DNA of 64,000 nt from Asterella californica (lineage: Eukaryota; Streptophyta; Marchantiopsida; Marchantiales; Aytoniaceae). The notes under the pieces were generated by a model. It had not been told where the DNA came from. It searched no databases and was given only the letters and a program-made list of their open reading frames with translations. The stretch is from the NCBI GenBank assembly GCA_036924285.1, contig JAYKYS010000007.1:186001-250000 (forward strand), read 5' to 3'. Shown one piece after another: positions 23,555 through 36,600 of this stretch. Both the position numbers and the translations under genes were made by a program. Numbering within the stretch: the first letter of the stretch is position 1; each line of letters starts with the position of its first letter.

Positions 23555-26220
23555 TCATACTGTGATTTTAACATTTTCTCTAGTTATCTGAATCTCTCCT
23601 CCTGCCTGCTTTCCTTTTCCTACTAGCTGGACATGGTTGTGGTTGAAAGCCCAGTTTGCTATCATTGCCAGTTTTTCATCTGGAGAAAATTTTGAGTGAC
23701 CTTGGAAGGGTTTGCGGTTGCTGTGTATTTTATTTTGTTCTGAAATAAAATGTTTCAAGGATCCTGCCAGGTCTTCTTGTGTTCTGCATCCAGTCAGGAC
23801 CATTACCACGATTTTCACAGAAAGTCGAGATAATTTTCGTTGAACGTCCTAAAAGAACAAAATGGAAAAGTTAGACGTGTGCCTCTAACTGAAGAACAGA
23901 ACCAGAATGCAACGATGTAAACAGTAAAACAACTAAGATGAAACAAGGTCTAAACAGTAAAACAGAAGTACACAGAAAATAATGCAGTAATGATAATGAT
24001 AACCAAAATGTGCAATAGGTTAGAATGTTCATACCTTGAGTTCAGGTAAGTTCACATCTTCAGTGAGTATGTTTGGTTGCGAACAATTTAGTTCAGCAAG
24101 AGGTCGTCTCCTTCTGTATTTTTCGATCATCGAGTCTTCACTACTGTCTGGACTGTGAGAGGCTTGACGTAGTTCATGAGTATCATTAGAGTTTACCTTT
24201 TCAGTGGGCGTTTCAAGTGAAGGCGGCGTTCTCGGTGTCCTCGTGAGAGTCTTCTCACTCAACCTACGAGGTGTGAGTTGCTCACTGTCTAGTTGAATAA
24301 GTGAATTTTCTCGAGGAAAAAGAGCTCGCGTTGTTGAGGAAGGAGACAGCAAACACATATCGTTGCAGACGGAGGTCATCTTCTTCACATCAGAAGAGTC
24401 TCGTTCACTTTGTTCACATGCCAACTCAGTGACAACAGGTTCCACCATGTCGAGAACTGTCGTGCTCCAATCCCCAGACAAAATAAGTTCTTTATCCGTA
24501 TCGAGAGACACTAATCGTGTATAAGATCGGGCAACTTCAAACTCCATCTCGATAACGGATTCACTCGAGTAGTGACACAATGAGGTATAAAGCACTCTGC
24601 ACTTGAACCACATGATAAGTTCTTCAACAGATCAGTGACACGGACAATAAATGTGGTATACGGCACCTTCTGTCCAATTCCCACAGGTTTTCCCAACCCG
24701 ATTAAATGCACCTGCTCCGTAAACTGTCGCTTTACACTGTCTGATTCACGTTGTTGCAGATAGAGAGATGTCGGTTTATTCTTAACTACATAAAACCCCA
24801 ACTTTGCTCCTTTGAAAATCGCGACCATCATGTCTGGTTCATCGATAAGTAACTGCGCTAGAGGGTCTCGTTGAATGGTCTTCTTCTGATCTGCACAATT
24901 ACGTTTATGTGTACATCTATCAAGTTTGATGCTGGGATCACCTTCCAACTGTTCTAATATAGTTAGTAAAAGAATAACCACGCACACGGACTAGAAATAT
25001 ACACTTAGTAGAGCTCGAAGAAGTGAATAAAGTGCAGCAGAGTAGATAAAACAGAAAACAAGAATTAAGAGCATAAAAATAAACAGATATAACGGAGAAC
25101 TTACAAGTATCACAGGTATCGAGAGTTTTTCTTTTCTGCGCCTTCTTGAATTCTTGTCGATGCAAGATAATATAATCATAAACGGACTCATGTCTCCATT
25201 TCATACTGTAAGAACTCTGGCTGGAGTTACTTTCTCCTTCTGAGAAAACAAGGGGTGGGAGTTCTTGGAGTCTCGAATCGATGAAGTTATTCAAAACTGT
25301 TCTCATTTCTGAGTGTAGTTTGAAATCCAAGTGCAGGATATTGTGTAGTAGTGGATCCGTTCTGTACCCTTTGAACCACGATCGAATCCTCTCATGTCCA
25401 TCGTTGAGAAGTCGCAACGCAGCTGGATATTTTGCCTTCAGCATAGCTTTCCCAGACATTCGATGCTTGAAGATTTCATCATAAGACGGCCAATTCCTGC
25501 ACTGAAAGACAAAAGAAGAATTCAAATTGGTTACTATACTTGGTGAGTCTCATACAAATACTGTAACCAAAAATGTTAAAAGAATGAGAATAAAGTTCAA
25601 TTACATCCAAAAGTAAAAAAGAACAATACTTGGACCCTGCAAAACAACGACTTTCAGTCATTACTCACCGACTCAGAAGTCGAGATGTCAACAGAAGAGT
25701 GGAGAATGCTGTTGAGGAAACTATCAGGTTTGACAGCGTGCCTGTTTGTGTCCTGCTTAATCTTGGGTGTGACTGACTGTTTGGCTCTAGAAGAAATATA
25801 TGTCTCGCTATTTGACTGTAAATCATTATCGTAGACAGGGGATGCACGAGAGATACATGCTAAACGTTTGAAATGATTGTATAGTTTCACTGCATGTCCC
25901 AATGTTGTAGTCCCAGCTGCAATCAACTTTTCTTCAGACGTGGCTATGTACGCTAATGCTTCTGCATCTATGGCCTGCTGTTCTATGACATCAGAATAGT
26001 CGGATGTCTTCAAGAAAGAGGTAATCCATTCTATGGTCTCTAAAACAGATGCATTTTCCTGCAGCATCTTAGGGGAGATCTGGTATTTGGACTCTACATC
26101 TGGCACACTTGGAACTGGTAAGTTCTGAGACTCCATGGCACTGAAGAAGCTAGCTTTTACAAACGCACAGGATAAATCTTCAGGAATAGAATGACAGATG
26201 GAAGTGCCTGCGGAGAACAC
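23555..26220 (-). CDS. Multi-exon protein of unknown function with SAM-like domain
   Basis: Inferred exons: 26220(or further upstream)-25669, 25501-25105, 24941-about 24600, about 24600-24035, 23848-23555. Junctions TCG/GTGAGT, CTTTCAG/TGC, ACTT/GTAAGT, AAG/GTATG and TTTTAG/GAC keep the frame. Exon 1 encodes a region like a sterile alpha motif (SAM): IEWITSFLKTSDYSDVIEQQ, IDAEALAYIATSEEKLIAAG and GHAVKLYNHFKRL. SAM domains mediate protein-protein or RNA contact. Exons 2-3 join into Cys-rich CDTCDPS..RCTHKRNC, perhaps zinc-binding. Exon 4 is Ser/Thr/Pro-rich and probably disordered; exon 5 is conserved-looking with no known fold. The exon 3-4 frame change near 24,600 is unresolved: a tiny intron or a frameshift. 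About 715 residues. Start uncertain (an internal Met at about 26,136 begins MESQNLP). It could be a host gene or part of a mobile element. Confidence 0.6.
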
Positions 26221-26225
26221 TGTTC

Positions 26226-26399
26226 AAGAGAATGTGAGCGCTGAGTACTAAGACTTAGTGTCCGCTGTACTGCGGAGAACATGAAGAGAATGTGAGCGCT
26301 GAGTGCTAAGACTTAGTGTCCGCTGTACTGCGGAGAACATGAAGAGAATGTGAGCGCTGAGTGCTAAGACTTAGTGTCCGCTGTACTGCGGAGAAGAGC
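26226..26399. repeat. Three 58-bp tandem repeats at the 5' side of the SAM-like gene
   Basis: Units begin AAGAGAATGTGAGCGCTGAG at 26,226, 26,284 and 26,342, followed by shorter degraded pieces to about 26,470. On the minus strand each unit contains TTCTCCGCAG, which looks like a splice acceptor and also directly precedes the first long exon of the gene (near 26,210). The array is thus in the promoter or first intron of that gene. Confidence 0.85.
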
Positions 26400-26470
26400 T
26401 ATTAAAGAGAACATGAGCGCTACTAAGACTTAGAGACTCTGAAGAGTGATGAGGACTAAGACGTAGAGAC

Positions 26471-28300
26471 TCTAAGGGTGATGATCTGGAATGAGCCATG
26501 GTATGCTTATGAACCGTGTAGGAGAAATTCAGGCAATTAAAGTCAAACGGTCGGACAAGGATTCTTGAACTTTCAAAGTGAATCAATTTCCGATCTGAGA
26601 ATAGTGCGCCCAGTATGGAACATTTCCAGTGTGATTTGGATGACTTTCAACATTAACCTTCAACTTTCCGATCTCTCATTCGTCGGGATGTACTATGCAT
26701 ATTTTTTGGCAGATTGTTTTCGAGCTCTACTATAAGATAAGACATACAACTGAGACTTGTCAGCATATGTGATGGAAAGTAATGAATGTTGAAGTCCGCC
26801 GCCGAAGAAAACTAGAACTACGTCAGAACACAATAGAGCAGTAAAGTAACATGGATGGATTGTCCAACGTACGATTGGAATATAAGGCAGTAGAGAAACC
26901 CAGAGACGTCGATTTTTCCTTCCGGTCGAGAATGTGAAGGTGAAGACAGTAGAGAAAGGTGTTAACTTGGATAACTCGAAACCACAAAACAGTTTTGACC
27001 ATTTGAGATTAAGACATATCATTAAGAGTTGTCAGCATTTGTAGTGGAGGTACTAAATGCAGATGCTATCTACTAATTACCATTTTCATGCGGGAAACAA
27101 ACAAATCAAACAGAAGTCTGAACAGAGGTGAGCGCTAAAGTAAGGCGGCAAGTTTAAGTATGGAATGGAGTCATGCATTGCCGATGGATTGGAATCTAAC
27201 GCACTGAGGACAAGGCTGAGACGTCCATCTTTCCCCGCTAGATGAAGTTAGAGTAGTTGAATGAAAGAAATAGCGGCAATGGTTACTGTAAATACGCATC
27301 AAACGAAATCAGTCGCTGTGGGACCTCCTCCACCATAGATTTTGTACGTGTCTATGAGAGTAGCTAGAGAGTATGGCTGTGCAGGCCACCAACCATGCAC
27401 CTTGACATGGCTATGGACCTCTATGAACATATAAAAACCTGTCTTAGATGTGTAGGCAAAACTGTTATTCAAGAAATGTAGCGACTGCGACTTAGACGGT
27501 TAGAGAAAATGATTCAATCTGTTCCGTAAAGGTGACTTCTATGAACAGATGCTGAAGTTGCTACCATTTTCTTCCAATGGCAAGTTCTCATGTTAAGAGA
27601 TATTAAACTTTGTTCTCTACGTACTTTCTGTGTCATCCTATATTTATTGTCGGATAAGGATATGAACGGTTAGATTCAAAGTGGTCAGTTGCAATCAGTT
27701 TAGATGATGTTAATAAGGGTCATAAAAAGGCCCTTATTGACAACAAATTTATGTGATAAACTTATGTTACACTAGGGTTTGAAGCAAAAGAAAATCTCTT
27801 ACACTAACTTCTACTCATAGAATTTCAATCAGCTTCCGTAGTGAGTTAAACAAAGGAGGGAACTACAATATCTCGGTAAGTTCTATCATGTTACACTGGA
27901 GCAGCTCTAGCCTCTATGACGTGTTAACGTTGGTCAAGTGTAGAATATGGAGAAGTGCGGCCGACCTCTTGCTTATACAACATTCTCTACTATTTCATCA
28001 CGGTAGTTTGGAAATCAACAACAGAATGGAATGCAGTAAGCAGGACAAGTAAGCTAGAGGTATCATGACACGTAATTGGAGATGACAACTGGCATGCAAG
28101 TAGCGTGTGCAGAAATGTTAAGGTGACGATTTGTTCCCCACGCTGGTGCACGTTCAGTAAACTATCGTCAAATCATATTCAAAGACTAACTGTACACTTT
28201 TGTCACTCTAATATAATATTTGTAGTCCAGTAGTTATGTATTTGCTAGTTTCTCAAGCTTTAACTCATCACTCTCATTGTTTAACAATTTACGTTAGTCT
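26471..28300. other. No recognised gene
   Basis: The minus-strand frame at 26,371-26,586 includes MAHSRSSPLESLRLSPHHSS, built partly from the 58-bp repeat, and could be an upstream exon of the SAM-like gene, but no splice path was confirmed. The frame at 26,693-27,022 has no domain. The rest has mixed composition without coding signal or clear repeats. Confidence 0.3.
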
Positions 28301-28515
28301 GCAATAGCCCGCTTGCCATCCACGAAAGAGAAAATCAGAACGGTGCGCAACACACGACCCTTCCCGATGAATAAAAAAATTAGGAAGAACGCGAAAGATC
28401 ACAAGGTATTAGGGGAAGTATTAACATCACCAGACATAGCTATCGCTGCCAACGACGGGAGTACGGCAGAGACAGGAAGAAGAACCAGACTGTTCGTGAC
28501 GGCAGCAGGAAGCCC

Positions 28516-28684
28516 GGGGTCCGTGGTCAGGGGCCGGCTGACAGAAACCTCGCCTGATTGATGACAGGAGACGAAGAGTCGGGCCGGCATCCACAACCTT
28601 GTACGGGGTCCGTGGTCAGGGGCCCGTTGACAGAAACCTCGCCTCATCGGATGACAGGAGACGAAGAGTGGGGCCGGTGTCGGA
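28516..28684. repeat. GC-rich tandem duplication, 2 x ~89 bp
   Basis: GGGGTCCGTGGTCAGGGGCC starts at 28,516 and again at 28,605; both units continue with TGACAGAAACCTCGCCT and GATGACAGGAGACGAAGAGT. The stretch is much more GC-rich than its surroundings. Small frames on both strands here arise from this composition and are not called as genes. Confidence 0.85.
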
Positions 28685-30700
28685 GTGTGATCCGTCTACC
28701 TAGGAAAGCGCCGGGCTTCTGGCTGTGGTTGTTTACTCAAGAGGTTGGCTTTCAGGTCACAACAGGAGCTATAAACACTCACACAGGAGTGTAGGATCCT
28801 CTGATATGCTCAAAAAGCGAAATTTGGGTCTCACTGGTAGTAATAGGCTTGAGCGGTGAACTTTGACACTCAAAGAGAGGAAAACTATGAAGGTTTAGAT
28901 CTCTAAACTTCCCTTACATGCAAATGAGGTACTACTGAACTCACAGACGAAGTTTCAACCTGAGATAAAATTCTGACACGGAGATATGAACAGAAAAGTT
29001 CTGAATAAGAGAATTATGGCAATTTCTGGTACCTAGATAGCTATTCAGACATAGAACAGAGAATTGGCTCGATGAATTTCAAATCTTCTCACAGTATTTG
29101 AAGTCTACAGGATGCTGAACATCCCTGTGAAGTTGGGACTCCTGATTGTTTGTAGAACTCTAGATCTCCTTCTCTAAAGTCGCTGCTCTAGATTAAGAGC
29201 TTTTCAGACCCCCTCTGCTTCAGCGGCCGCCTTGAATTACTCAATTAATCAAATGATTCGAAACTTTTTGGACAGTCGTAGCCCTCCTGACAGTGAACGC
29301 AACCACGAAGTTTTGAAGTGATTTCCTCAATTCTGCTGCAAATGGCACCGAAAACCCCAAAATCAACAAAAGTGATGCAGTTTTGGCACAATCCGAACTT
29401 CAATTGGGCATAACTCCTTGTTTATTGATCCAAATCGAGCAAAAATTTCACTGACAGTGCTTGGCACGACGAGCTCTCTCTTCCTGTGTTCTCAGATTTC
29501 GAAGATCCCTCACCAATTGCTCGAACTCTCCTCTAGAGCTCTGTTTCTAAACTTAGAGTTTTACAAAAGACAAAAATGGACCAATGGGAGTTCATAGCTC
29601 CACTTGACTGTCCTTTTGTGCCTTAAACTACCTGGTAACTTTTCTACACTCATAAGCTACCACGTCAAGCCCCCTAGAGTGCCAGCGTAAAACTTAAACT
29701 ACCTAAAATGACACATAGCCCCGAAAAATAACTTAAATTAGCTAGAAAGCGTGCATGGGCGACAAGTAAGTACAACCCATGAGCTCAAACCCCTATCAGC
29801 ATGGAAATCCTAAGTTATGTACATTGAACGTCATAGACAAGTAAGAAGTCACTTGCACAAGCGCACAAATGCTTGAACAAAATAACTAACATACTATCAG
29901 CCTACTAGGACTCAAAATAGTGTTAACACCGTATACAAAGGTGTCAAACATATACATAAAGGACTAGAAGTAATATGAGCTAACTTCTAGAACTACCAAA
30001 CCTAAGCGTCGGAGTAGAAGTCAAGCATGTAGCCGCCAAGTAGCGCGACACCGGCATCCACAACCCTGCACAACCCTGCAATCACTACGAGCACGAAGGT
30101 CGTCAGACTCAGGAAGAAGGAACAAAAGAAGAATTCCACGGCTTCGAGGCGCGCGAGGCACTTCTCCGATATGATTAAAAACAAGCGCACGAGGGAGACT
30201 ATTCAGGTGAGGAAGTATCGCGGTGAAAATGCTAGCTACGAGGTGAGCTCCAAACGGAGAGGTGACAGTGCGAAAGACGACGATTGTCAGCAGGGCGGGC
30301 GAAGCAATCCTTCGAGCGGATTTCAAATGTTCCACGAAGAACTTGCTTCTTCTTCGCCTTCACCTTCCTTGACAAGAAAGTGAAGGCGACTAGTGAAGCA
30401 TACCAGTCCCCAAAGCGAGCGTAGAAGCATCTATAAGGAAAAGAGAAGGTGTATGCTTAGTGAAGAGCCTCGATTGGAGCCTTTGCAGCTGAAATATCCC
30501 AAGCCGTGCATCCAAACAAAGTACCATATATATTGCCAGGCTGCCAAATATCTTTCCTAACTTCTTTGTACATAGAATTTCATTTTCGCTTCTCGAAATT
30601 TGTGTAATCGTTATATAAAAACATTACAATAAAAAATTATCAAAATCAGATTAATTTTATTTGATATATATTAACTAGTGTCAGAGTTTCCTGCAAACTC
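28685..30700. other. No recognised gene; possible LTR-like repeat
   Basis: No domain is visible. The 29,200-30,000 part (Ser/Thr codon-poor, with phrases like TTAAACTACC repeated near 29,625 and 29,695) resembles repeat DNA but has no partner in the window. Opposed frames at 30,021-30,335 and 30,171-30,383 overlap each other and lack recognisable motifs. Confidence 0.3.
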
Positions 30701-30741
30701 AGATATAACCTATAAATAAGGCATGGACGGATGCGGTGTTA

Positions 30742-31377
30742 GGGTATAAATCTGAAACTCTGTTTACAAAATGCATCATTTCACAAAAACACATAAAACA
30801 AAACAATTTACGTAAGTTTCTTTTAGAAATATGGACTCAAAATTAAATAGTAAAAATCGTTGTCAAATATTAAAGCGAATGCTCATCGGACTCGTGATTC
30901 AACAGTATATTCTAACTACTATGTCATATATTCAGAACTAGGGTATAAGTCTGAAACTCTGTTTACAAAATGCATCATTTCATAGGTATATTAATTTTTG
31001 CACTAACCCTTCCGATTTAGAAAACCAAAGTTTACAGGAGGTGAATATCCTCATGTGACAAAAGGAATTTCGGTTTCCTCCCACAGGAAGATGCCCTTGG
31101 CTGTTGTAGGGTCTTATGCTGTGACCTCCTATGATGAACTGGAGATAAACTGAAAACACTGAAGCATGGTCACCCTAGTTTGAGTGAAAGAAATGGTGAC
31201 TTGTCATCCGTAATTTTTTTTCTCACAAAAACAAAAAACCAAACAATTTACGTAAGTTTCTTTTAGAAATATGGACTCAGATTAAATAGTGAAAATCGTT
31301 GTCAAATATTAAAGCGAATGCTCATCGGACTCGTGCTTCAACAGTATATTCTAACTACTATGTCATATATTCAGAAC
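30742..31377. repeat. Local duplication A-B-A-(insert)-B
   Basis: Block A (GGGTATAA..TCTGAAACTC) is at 30,742-30,784 and 30,941-30,982. Block B (CACAAAAACA.. to ATATATTCAGAAC) is at 30,782-30,938 and 31,224-31,377. In the first copy A and B are contiguous; in the second they are separated by about 240 bp. This implies a ~200-bp tandem duplication followed by an insertion into the second copy. Confidence 0.8.
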
Positions 31378-33683
31378 ACGATTTCTCAATTAAATCGGTC
31401 TTTTGCATAGTTCCAAATGGGTATTCAATAGTACAAATATTACCACAAAATGCCGTAGATACTACTTTTTGAATCATAACTTTTACACCTGAACTAAGTC
31501 AACAGCTTTAATTTGATTTTTTATTTCACAAATTCCAGGTTGAGATGAAAATGTAATCACCGGACGAATTTTCTACATAACGGTTAATTTTTTCAGTTCT
31601 CTCAATGCAAACCCACAAAAGAAGATATTTTGGGTTACCGGGAATACTTGTGGTCCTATAGAAGGTTTCACAGTTTTATCAGATGAAGTATCTTGAAATA
31701 GAGCCCTCAGGAAACTAAAAACTACCAACTAAAAATTCTACATATGTCACGTTTAATGACGTGTAGTAGTGATGTTTTTTCTAATTTTATGAAGACATAG
31801 TATAGCCTTGATAAAAGTGTAGAGAGACTTTTTGAGACATTAAAGAGCAGTTTTGAAGTTCGTTCTTTCTTAAACTATACGGATCGATCAACTGTGTAAA
31901 TTTGTCCACGTGGAATTTAGAAGCAAGTTCCTCGTGGAATATAAGCTTTTGCGATATACGTTTTGTCTGAACCTATAAGATGCTATGAGTATCGGATAAT
32001 TTCCATAGAGATCAGTGAGATATCCCAAGGTATTTTAAGAAAATCAGGAGTATGTTTGTATCTTAGGAAGCAGTTATAAAGCAATGTCATTCTTAATGCT
32101 ACGAATCTATTATCTTAATATGATACAGAGAGTGTAATTTATTACGAGATATAAAGCACATTCATTACAAACATGTTTAGTAAGAAGTTCCAAGTTTTTT
32201 ACTCATTTGAAAATCAGTTTTATCACTCTTTGGACCTGAATAAAGTGTCGCAATTTGTAGTACTATAGTGAGCATTGCGAAGACTATGCATTTCGTGAGA
32301 ATCACGATTCAAAGTATACTTTGGGTTTCAAGACATACTCTTTCAACCGCTCGCAGTTTCATTCGGGCGGTTTGAAGGACTGATGGTCACAAATGCCTTT
32401 TAGAACCCGCGAGAACCATCCATTGATCTTGCTATATTCCAAGAAAACTCCCCCAGAAGCACTGCCGCAAAACTCTCAAGCAACGGTAAAACGAAGAAAT
32501 GAAACGTTCGAGTCCTTCATATGTGCGCGGCTCCGGTTAGAACATAGCCTTGTAGAATCTCATCACAAGCACGAAGTGGACATCGAAAGACGAGGGATGG
32601 GTAATTCGCACAAACTGGAGAATTTAAATGAGCTTATTTCGTATATTCACTAGCACTTATTAATAAGGTATCACATTTCATACGAGTTCTAAAGATACCA
32701 TCAATTTTATATTTCCAGTAGATATATTTTTTCATATTCAAATATTAAAGTACTTACATTCCTCTTCAGACAAAATGATCATTTCTCACATATTCTAAAG
32801 CACAGGACTCTGAATAATTTTGGTAAAGACATCGATAATTATACATAAATTAGCTTGTCCCTATGTTAATTCAGCAGACTGACTAACGCGGACTGCGATA
32901 GCCTAACCGAACACAGTCACCCAAATCTACCACGTCATTCGCGATTGCTACTGAGGCATAGTTTACTGGAACAGTAAAGGTACGCGGGACGGCATACCCG
33001 ACCGTTACAGTTGTCAAAGTTCTCTCCGTCAGGATTCGGCATAGCCGCATCCACTATCGAGAGCTCGACAAGACATCATCACCAAACGCCGTAGAAGATA
33101 GATTACGAGACCGGAGATTAACTTTGGTTAGACGATTGGTGTTCGTGCGTGATCTACCACCTGATTGAGTGTCGCTCACCTGATAGATGTGTTTGTGACA
33201 GGCTGCAATTCAGTTCATCGTCTTATAAGAGAGATTGCAACCAGCGGTTCTCGAGGTGATTCGGATTGACGTGAGACAGGAATTATACTAGTGACTGTCT
33301 CTCCTACGCTGCGAAATTGAAATTGTGTCTGGTTGGACCAGACTTTCGCAGACGAACTCCCAGCGATGCAAAAGGAAGTATTTGTCGTTAGACCGCGACG
33401 AGATCCGGCCCGCATGCCGCAATTTATCAACAAGAAGAAAAGCCCCGAAGGGAAGTACAGAGGATGAGAGAGCCTAAGACTTCACCCGATGTCGAACTGA
33501 TCGGTTTGAGGCGTGTGATCTTTGCATCAAGGTGTACTCCCCGTGCACGTGGTCCTTAAGGTCTTGAAACTGTACGTCTGTTCAAGCTGCAACAAGTTTG
33601 ACCTTTTGAGTGGTCTTCACAGAGTTCGGAAGCAATTGTACAGTTCAAGTTGGACACACTGTTACTAAACTTGACTTACGTAA
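31378..33683. other. No recognised gene upstream of the Tnp2 pseudogene
   Basis: The composition changes from AT-rich (to about 32,880) to more balanced (32,880-33,680). The latter part may be the 5' region of the CACTA-type element, but no CACTA terminal repeat was found. The frame at 32,393-32,653 (86 codons) shows no domain. Confidence 0.3.
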
Positions 33684-36600
33684 GTGCTAGAGATTATATG
33701 TTGTCTGTTATTACGCCGTTACGATAAGTTTGAGCTTTTCACGATGTTTCGTCATCATGTGCTAGTGAAATGTGACTGTAGATACATGTGCCAGCGGATC
33801 CATCCTGAAGTTGGCTATCAGATGGTCAGTCATCGAACAAAACGAAGACATTTGTTGAAAGATAGACTTTCTGAGCTTGCATCAGACGTAGCTGTTTCAC
33901 GAGAGTGCTCACGGAACAAATTACTTGACAATGTTTGTCAAGTTGGTGATAGCGATGTTGTCCAGTTAACGCAAGTTGATGTTTCTCTGGACGCGGATGA
34001 TATTCCTAACACAAGGAGACTGTTGTATCATCGATTTAATAACTCCGAGAGTGTCATTAGAAGTTTCGATGAAAATGATATGAGAGAAAGTACAGTTTCA
34101 GAACAGCTCCTAGTAGTAGAACATCTTCCAGCAGATGTTCATATCCTAGATAATCTTATTGGTACCAGGTTGAACGTCGTCTCACCGTACTTACCCACCT
34201 TGGATGAAGCAATATACCGTGAAACATGGAAATTGCAATCCGTTCTTGATCAGAGTCATGTTTCTATGGAAGATCAAGAAAAGATTCTAGCTATCATTTT
34301 CGGACAGTGTGACGATTCTTGCACAGTGATAGGTGATTACCGTAAGCTTAGCCTAGGATCGTTGCTGAGGATTGCAGGGAGTGGATGGTCTAGAGGAGAA
34401 CTGGGACTAAGAGGGTTGCGCAGCTTGGAAAGTATATTCAATAGGTATAGAGTTGCAGGAATGCCAGCAGTTATAAGATGGAGAATGTGTACAGGAAAAG
34501 GCGAGACCCGTCAGTATGCTCTCTCTTATGGACCTAGTGTTCAGGATGATTACAGTCAAGGGCGTGGTATAAAATGCAGATGTAGAAGCAAACCAAGTTC
34601 TGGTTTACAGAGAGATTGTGAGGAGTGCACAGAGCGATGTGACCTTCGAACTTGTAGACAAGCATGGAGAGAGATGCAACCTTTCGACTATATCAGCATT
34701 TCTGAAATGCTAAGAAATCTGTGTCGCTGTCGATATTACTGTCATAGCATGATGAGCATGTGGCGTGCTAGGACTGCGTGGATGGTTCCAAGAACTCCAG
34801 ATGGAATATCACGATCCAATTTTCCAATCAAAGAATGGTGCGACGGAAGTAAAGCGAAAGAAATATCATGGTTCTGGGATTCAACACAAGAGTATGAAGT
34901 GCCCATTGTTTGCCGTATCTGCTGGAAAGTGTATTCTACGTTGACTGAACATTGTGAAGAATTGTCCGAAAGATGTAACTATGATACAGCTTCGGACAGC
35001 TACAAGTTTGTGTGTAGAAGCTGCGGTAATCCGGTGCATAGTAAGCGGAAAATGGTGAAGGTATAAATCTTTTTCATTTCTGAATCAATAGAATCTAAGT
35101 ACTGTTCTTTTATAACAAGTTATTACTGTTAGACTAGTATGTATGCTATAGCAATTGAGTTTGTGTGCATTTCTTTACACTAACTACTGCACACACTTAG
35201 CTACTACTAAATATTTTAACCATTACGATCTTAGTTATCCAGCTGAGTGCTCTTAACTCATTTATTAGAATATTGGAATACTCTATCATTGGATATTGTG
35301 GCAGTCTTAGTGCGTGCCTTAAGAAATTATACTTTCTGAAATATTTTTGTTCTCATTTGCGGTTTTTCAAGGTGATCCTCAAAATATTGCTCTGATGGCT
35401 CACTGGGATGGGTTCCAATCAGCTAATACTGTGTACAGAAGTACATGGACAGTGGAACTGAAGATCTTGAACGGCGGATCTCGTGCTCGACTACCTGACA
35501 TGCCGGTGTTATTTATTCCTAATACGAAGGATGATGCAGTCACGAAGCTAGACATACTGGAATGTTGTTTGGATCCTTTCATCCAAGAGCTTCAGAAGTT
35601 GTTCGTTGATGGCGTGGACGTTGACTACAACTATCCAACAGAGTTAATATGTGATCATCCATTAAGCAAACACTTTACTTTGCGTGCTATGCTGGTGTTA
35701 TTCTCCGGTGATCATCCTGCTCAGTGCAAGTTCGGTGGATTTAGTAGTGGAGGGATGGCAGGATGCAGACGTTGTTGGCCAAGTTGCACGTGACGAGCAA
35801 CACCAGGCGTTGGAGTCGGAGGCGTCATCGAGTTTGGAGAAAATCGCAAACAAGGGCGATATCCTCCTAAGCTGAAAGTAACAAGTGAACTGTTCAGTGC
35901 TGCTAACGAGTTTCAAAGTTGCGAAACAATTGCCTAACGCAAGCAGATATCAGCCAAGTCAGGACTAGTAACTAGATCTCGTGCTTGGAACTTGTATAAA
36001 TTATACATGTTTGATGTTCGGACTGACTTGATATATGATCCGATGCACACAATAGCTCTCTGCATGTTTCGTAAATACTTAGAAGTACTTAAGAAAGAAG
36101 CAGAACAGAGACCACAATGGAAGGAAACAATCCTACGAGCAATGGCAGAGGTGTATAGTAAAAAGCCTGTAAATCTCAATGGACGATGACCGAAGGATCC
36201 TTTTAATCGTCTTGGTTACTTCAAAGCGGAAGAATATACACGCTTTGTGTTATACTGTCTCCCGCATGTTTTGCATGAACTAGATCTAGATGCTAGATCA
36301 TCACTTGTAGAGATAGGTATGGTGTTAACTGAGATCGGTAGATTGTTTTACCTTGCCTCTCGTGAAGACAATGGTAGGACCCCAAGTATGATAGATCGTG
36401 GAAGGAAATTATTTTCATCATCGAGAATCAAAACGGAAGAATCATTTGGAAAGTGCAGCTCTATTCTGGAGCATGTAGCAGGTACAAAATCTACATTATA
36501 ACTCTTCAGTGTGCTAGAGATGCATGATTCAGTTGTCCCTTTCAAATGTTCATTCTTATCCCAAACAGTATACGGAGGATATGGTTGCTGTTTATATTAT

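Noticed and set aside
28313..28794. Small GC-rich frames on both strands
   Set aside because: They arise from the 89-bp GC-rich duplication; overlapping frames on opposite strands and no domain.
30021..30383. Opposed 104- and 70-codon frames
   Set aside because: They overlap on opposite strands, lack start context and show no recognisable domain.
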